Shown here: one piece after another, positions 7,149 to 10,356 of the stretch
How the letters are laid out: every line of letters begins with the position of its first letter
Numbering within the stretch: position 1 is the stretch's first letter
Assembly: GCA_900642245.1 (NCBI GenBank)
Contig: CAAAJI010000190.1
Location: 83,148-93,503, forward strand
From: Fragilaria radians
Taxonomy: Eukaryota; Bacillariophyta; Fragilariophyceae; Fragilariales; Fragilariaceae
Length of the DNA: 10,356 nt
Reading direction: 5' to 3'
Made by a program: the position numbers and the translations under genes
The notes under the pieces: generated by a model
Told to the model about the DNA's origin: nothing
Database searches by the model: none
Seen by the model: the letters and a program-made list of their open reading frames with translations, nothing else

Positions 7149-8105
7149 GCCATGTCAAACAGAGGAACAAGCAAATTCTTTAATGGCCTCTTTGTCTTTG
7201 ATACTTGGATTTTTCAACGAGTTATGGAAGAACTTTTTTCATATTCCGCTGTGTATTTGCAGCATTATTGATTCTTATTACCTAAATTATATTATTTTAT
7301 TGCATGAAAACAATATTATCCATGTTCCACACACCAAAATACCCATTGCGAGTTGACGTGCTTTTCTCAGTTGGTTTATTCATGTGATTGCCTTTTTTGA
7401 AGTAAAAGTAAGCCTTGCATTATTGATCAAGTTGAATATACCCAATTTCACTTCTTGACCGTCTTCTATCTTAAGAACAGGCTGCTATCAAGATTAGTCT
7501 GTAAATCAACACTCTTCTGGCCCCGTCAACTAAAACATTAAAAGGACTTTTTAATTATGCATGAATATGAGAATTCATTGATGAACATATGGATCGGAAT
7601 GGCTTCAATGACCTTTGTCTCCATATCCCGGGCAATAAAACGGCATTGCACTGAAATTTTTGTATCGATGCTTCAAAAATAATTTTTGTATTCTACTGAT
7701 ATTAGATTTCCTTCACATAACCTCTCGTTTCCACTCTTAGATAATATCTCGAAATTGGCCTTACCATACGCTACATATCTTTCTTGTCTTGACATTTTTA
7801 TGAAATGCGCTATGCTCTATAGCCACTTAACTTGGTAACAAATTGAATTGAATTCCATGACATTGTCATTTCTGAGTTATGATAATTCAGTGTTAATTTA
7901 CAAGTCATATCCTAACTTGTCAGAGTTATTTGGCTCAAAAATTGATCAATTACATGTGGAGATCGAGGACCTGGTTGAAGGCTATTTTGAGGCAACCTCT
8001 CCCGTTCATCTGAATATTGTTCTAAAATGAAAGAAAATTGAAGTTTATCATTCACTGTCACACCAATCATTCATGTTGCGTGTATATCTATCTTCATATA
8101 CGATA
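7149..8105. other. Intergenic region left of the S51 peptidase gene
   Basis: About 950 bp of AT-rich DNA with no confident gene. A plus-strand ATG frame at 7857-8030 (57 codons, ending EYFEATSPVHL-like residues and TGA) has fairly balanced composition, but I recognise no family and it would converge on the S51 gene with only 75 bp between stops. The 3' end signals of the minus-strand peptidase do not lie here in any form I can identify. A TGACGT half-site occurs near 7353. Confidence 0.5.
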
Positions 8106-8996
8106 TCATTTCTTTACACAACCAACTCCTTCTGTCGTAGTGATTCCACCTCCTTGTACATAAAATTGTTCTTCGTCGAGTATAACAACACCCTCTGGAT
8201 GAAGATGCAACATTTCTTGAACACGTCGATCCCATCGAGGACTATGATGGGGGAATACACTTCTCCCGACACTGCCATCCATCAAATCCAATCCCTGTAA
8301 CGCTGTTGGAAGCTTTCGACAATCCCACCAGGTTCCATGGCCAGGATCATCCCAATTTTTCCATTCACAAGTACGAATCGTATGACCTGCTACAATTGAT
8401 CCGGCACTTGCTCCAACCAAAAGTCCACCACGTGGAAAAAATCGCTCGACAATGGCCTGATCCAAACCAGTCCGTCGAAGTTGGTACAAAAGATAATATG
8501 TGTTGCCCTGTTCTAAGTATACGCATGCTGCGTCGTCTAATAAATTGGCAGCTCCGCCATCAAGTAACGTTGCGAGCTCAACTCCTATTATCAAGGGAGA
8601 TGTATCACTCGATGCAGTAATGGATTGCCACTCGCGTTGCATGGATTTTGTCATTCGTTGAACAAAGGATGATGACGATTCTTCTTGTTCTGAGCTTGCA
8701 TTCTGCCGCGGCTCCAGTAATGCATCAATTATGTAGATACATGACGTAGACTTTGTATCCTGAGCAGCTCTTTGGTAGAGTTCATTGGCAGTCAATTGCA
8801 TCGCGCGACTGACAAGTCCCGATGATGTCAATAGCAACCGTCCGGTGGATGAAAGGGATGATCCATCCTCACAAACAGAACTATCATGACTAGAGCTATC
8901 CACACGACTGGACATAGCACCTGCAGTAAATGTTAAAATAATGAGAATTAGGCAGATCGAGGAAGCGCATACGGAAAGCACGCGAGGCGTGGACAT
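8106..8996 (-). CDS. Secreted peptidase S51 family protein (dipeptidase E / cyanophycinase-like)
   Basis: A 296-residue predicted serine peptidase of the class I glutamine-amidotransferase-like fold. Family members cleave Asp-X dipeptides (peptidase E) or cyanophycin. The start is fixed by a TAG directly before the ATG. Residues 6-27 form a hydrophobic signal peptide or anchor, so it enters the secretory pathway, unlike cytosolic bacterial PepE. The fold begins at RLLLTSSGL (53-61). E-Q-G-N-T-Y-Y-L-L (162-170) matches the family GGNT loop with Gln replacing the first Gly. The nucleophile elbow GASAGS places Ser197 as nucleophile, and His250 in FPHHSPRW fits the catalytic His; the acidic partner is not assigned. 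ILDEEQFYVQGG (272-283) matches the C-terminal strand region. A Ser/Glu-rich loop (about 99-110) may be an insertion. Stop TGA is at 8106-8108. Family membership is well supported; substrate is unknown and cyanophycin cleavage should not be assumed. Confidence 0.88.
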   Translation of the reverse strand: MSTPRVLSVCASSICLILIILTFTAGAMSSRVDSSSHDSSVCEDGSSLSSTGRLLLTSSGLVSRAMQLTANELYQRAAQDTKSTSCIYIIDALLEPRQNASSEQEESSSSFVQRMTKSMQREWQSITASSDTSPLIIGVELATLLDGGAANLLDDAACVYLEQGNTYYLLYQLRRTGLDQAIVERFFPRGGLLVGASAGSIVAGHTIRTCEWKNWDDPGHGTWWDCRKLPTALQGLDLMDGSVGRSVFPHHSPRWDRRVQEMLHLHPEGVVILDEEQFYVQGGGITTTEGVGCVKK

Positions 8997-8997
8997 C

Positions 8998-9020
8998 TAA
9001 TTTGAATTTAATTCAAATTA
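8998..9020. repeat. 23-bp near-perfect palindrome abutting the S51 start codon
   Basis: Eleven-base arms TAATTTGAATT and AATTCAAATTA flank a single central base. The palindrome ends two bases upstream of the ATG (8994-8996, minus strand), so it lies in the 5' leader or core promoter of the S51 peptidase. It could be a dimeric-factor site or an mRNA hairpin; AT-rich composition makes chance possible. Confidence 0.6.
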
Positions 9021-10356
9021 AAGATAACTTCTTCCGCAAAACGTAAAGCAACAAGGTTACGAGATTCACAGATATTGTTACTGAGAAATATGTAGATGGA
9101 TAATTTGATTAAGATTTTACTGATTTGATATTCGTTGGATGACTATTTTGAATCCTTTACTGGTTTAATAGTATGCAGTTTATTCGCAGCCACAGGACAT
9201 GTGTACGATACAAGAATGCTTTTGTTCAATGCATGCAAATTACAGGAAAGTACAAGTTAAAAAAAAGATTATTGTTATTGTCGGAAATACATGTTTTTCG
9301 CAATCTTCCAGAACTAGCTTTACTATCCCAAATAACAACCGTTGTCGACTCTCTTTCTTTACACCCTGGTTACTATCCAGATATTATTCGGGAGAACAAT
9401 CTTCCATCTATTTCCCCTTCATTCTCCCATTAAATATTGAAGCTTTGTGGTTCATTGTCGCATTAAATCTTCATTAAAGATACACTTATCCATCACCAAT
9501 AGTCTGCTTTATTCTTGTCGAATAACAGGAAGAATATTTTTTTAATGAGGCAGCTAGTTTATTAACCCAGCACATGCGCCTAAAACAGAAGCATCCAGAA
9601 ATGATAACTGGAAATAGCAAAAGAGGGCACATTGAGGTGCAGCATGTAATATTGAGGTCAGTATGAATTTGAAGAAACATTTTTGAATGTCAATTAGTGT
9701 ATTACCTCTAGACTAATCTACTCAGTATCCAAATGGCTTTGACCATTGCAATTAGGAATTGAACTGAAGGTTTATTGATTATGTTAGTGAAAGCCTAGAT
9801 GGAGCACATATTCGATCAAATGTTAACCACAAAAGAGGATGTCAATCTGGAATCAAGATTGTACCTGCCATTCATCAAGTTGCAGCCACAATACTTGGTC
9901 AAGAAATAACAATAAGACTGCTTCGATTGACAGCAATAAGTAACACAAGATTTTGAGTCATTGGAAAGAGTCGAAAAGGCATGTAAGGAAAAGACCATCT
10001 ATATCAGGTTGGTCCAAGAAAACTGAGAAGAAACTGGGGTTTAGAAGTAAGTTTCATATCCTTTATGGAGGATTAGGTCCATGCTATATGATGCAGGACT
10101 TGAAGGAAGACTACTCAAGGAATTTGAATCAAAAGCCTTCAACAGTGACATGTTACAATAATGTCTTCGTGAATCTCTCCCTATGAAGTTAATGACGAAG
10201 GAGATATAGAAAGTAAACAATCTCGAAATTGGAAGTTATAAGTCATATCAGATGTCCTCACAAAGAATCACACAACTTATAAAGGGCACAATATAAAGTT
10301 TTTGGGAGAATGAACAATTAAGTTGTTGTCTTATAAGTTTTTGGGAGAAGTAAGGG
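9021..10356. other. Intergenic region right of the S51 gene, possible decayed coding sequence at the far end
   Basis: No confident gene. The proximal part should hold the promoter of the S51 gene. Two overlapping plus-strand frames (9173-9433 and 9199-9477) have no recognisable domain. From about 9763 to 10290 several plus-strand frames are open in succession, separated by stops and apparent frame changes; one ends MKLMTKEI, stop, then V-N-N-L-E-I-G-S. This pattern suggests either a decayed element or chance. A duplicated 15-mer lies at the right end. Confidence 0.5.
10296..10349. repeat. Direct repeat of a 15-mer
   Basis: AAGTTTTTGGGAGAA occurs at 10296-10310 and again at 10335-10349, a 39-bp period. 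The bases just before each copy are also partly alike (ATATA and TTAT). The second copy is near the window edge, so further copies may lie outside. Confidence 0.8.

Noticed and set aside
8306..8620. Plus-strand 104-codon frame inside the S51 gene
   Set aside because: It is opposite the catalytic region of a well-supported gene and has no independent evidence.
9173..9477. Two overlapping plus-strand frames divergent from the S51 gene
   Set aside because: They overlap in different frames, neither shows a domain or leader, and there is no sign which if either is real.

Overview
The window looks like nuclear DNA from a microbial eukaryote, most likely a diatom or another stramenopile. The genes are intronless with secretory leaders. 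The intergenic DNA is long and AT-rich. One protein carries Pro/Thr/Ser-rich octapeptide repeats of a style common in diatom extracellular proteins. There are no bacterial operons or Shine-Dalgarno sites. This lineage call is inference from style, not from a marker gene.

Three well-supported protein genes all lie on the minus strand. (1) Positions 2305 to 1, running off the left edge, encode a secreted trypsin-like serine protease (family S1A). It has a long pro-region containing a His-rich patch and a 30-bp repeat, a complete catalytic domain, and a very long C-terminal tail made of 32 visible 24-bp units. (2) Positions 5628 to 4336 encode a second, paralogous S1A trypsin of 430 residues. 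Its tail is unrelated: short and acidic, carrying a four-times repeated D-D-(I/V)-x-x-W-F motif. (3) Positions 8996 to 8106 encode a 296-residue secreted peptidase S51 (dipeptidase E/cyanophycinase-like) protein with a G-A-S-A-G nucleophile elbow.

The spaces between genes (2306-4335, 5629-8105, 9021-10356) are AT-rich and hold no confident long gene. They do contain a perfect 45-bp tandem duplication next to a full CRE-type palindrome upstream of the second trypsin, a short signal-peptide-like ORF (6922-7026) whose end lies in a diverged tandem duplication, a small hairpin, a palindrome abutting the S51 start codon, and weak traces that may be decayed retrotransposon coding sequence.

Taken together this is a small neighbourhood of predicted extracellular hydrolases. 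The two trypsins share a catalytic module but differ completely in what follows it, which suggests tail replacement after tandem duplication, perhaps to send similar proteases to different extracellular places. That functional reading is inference.
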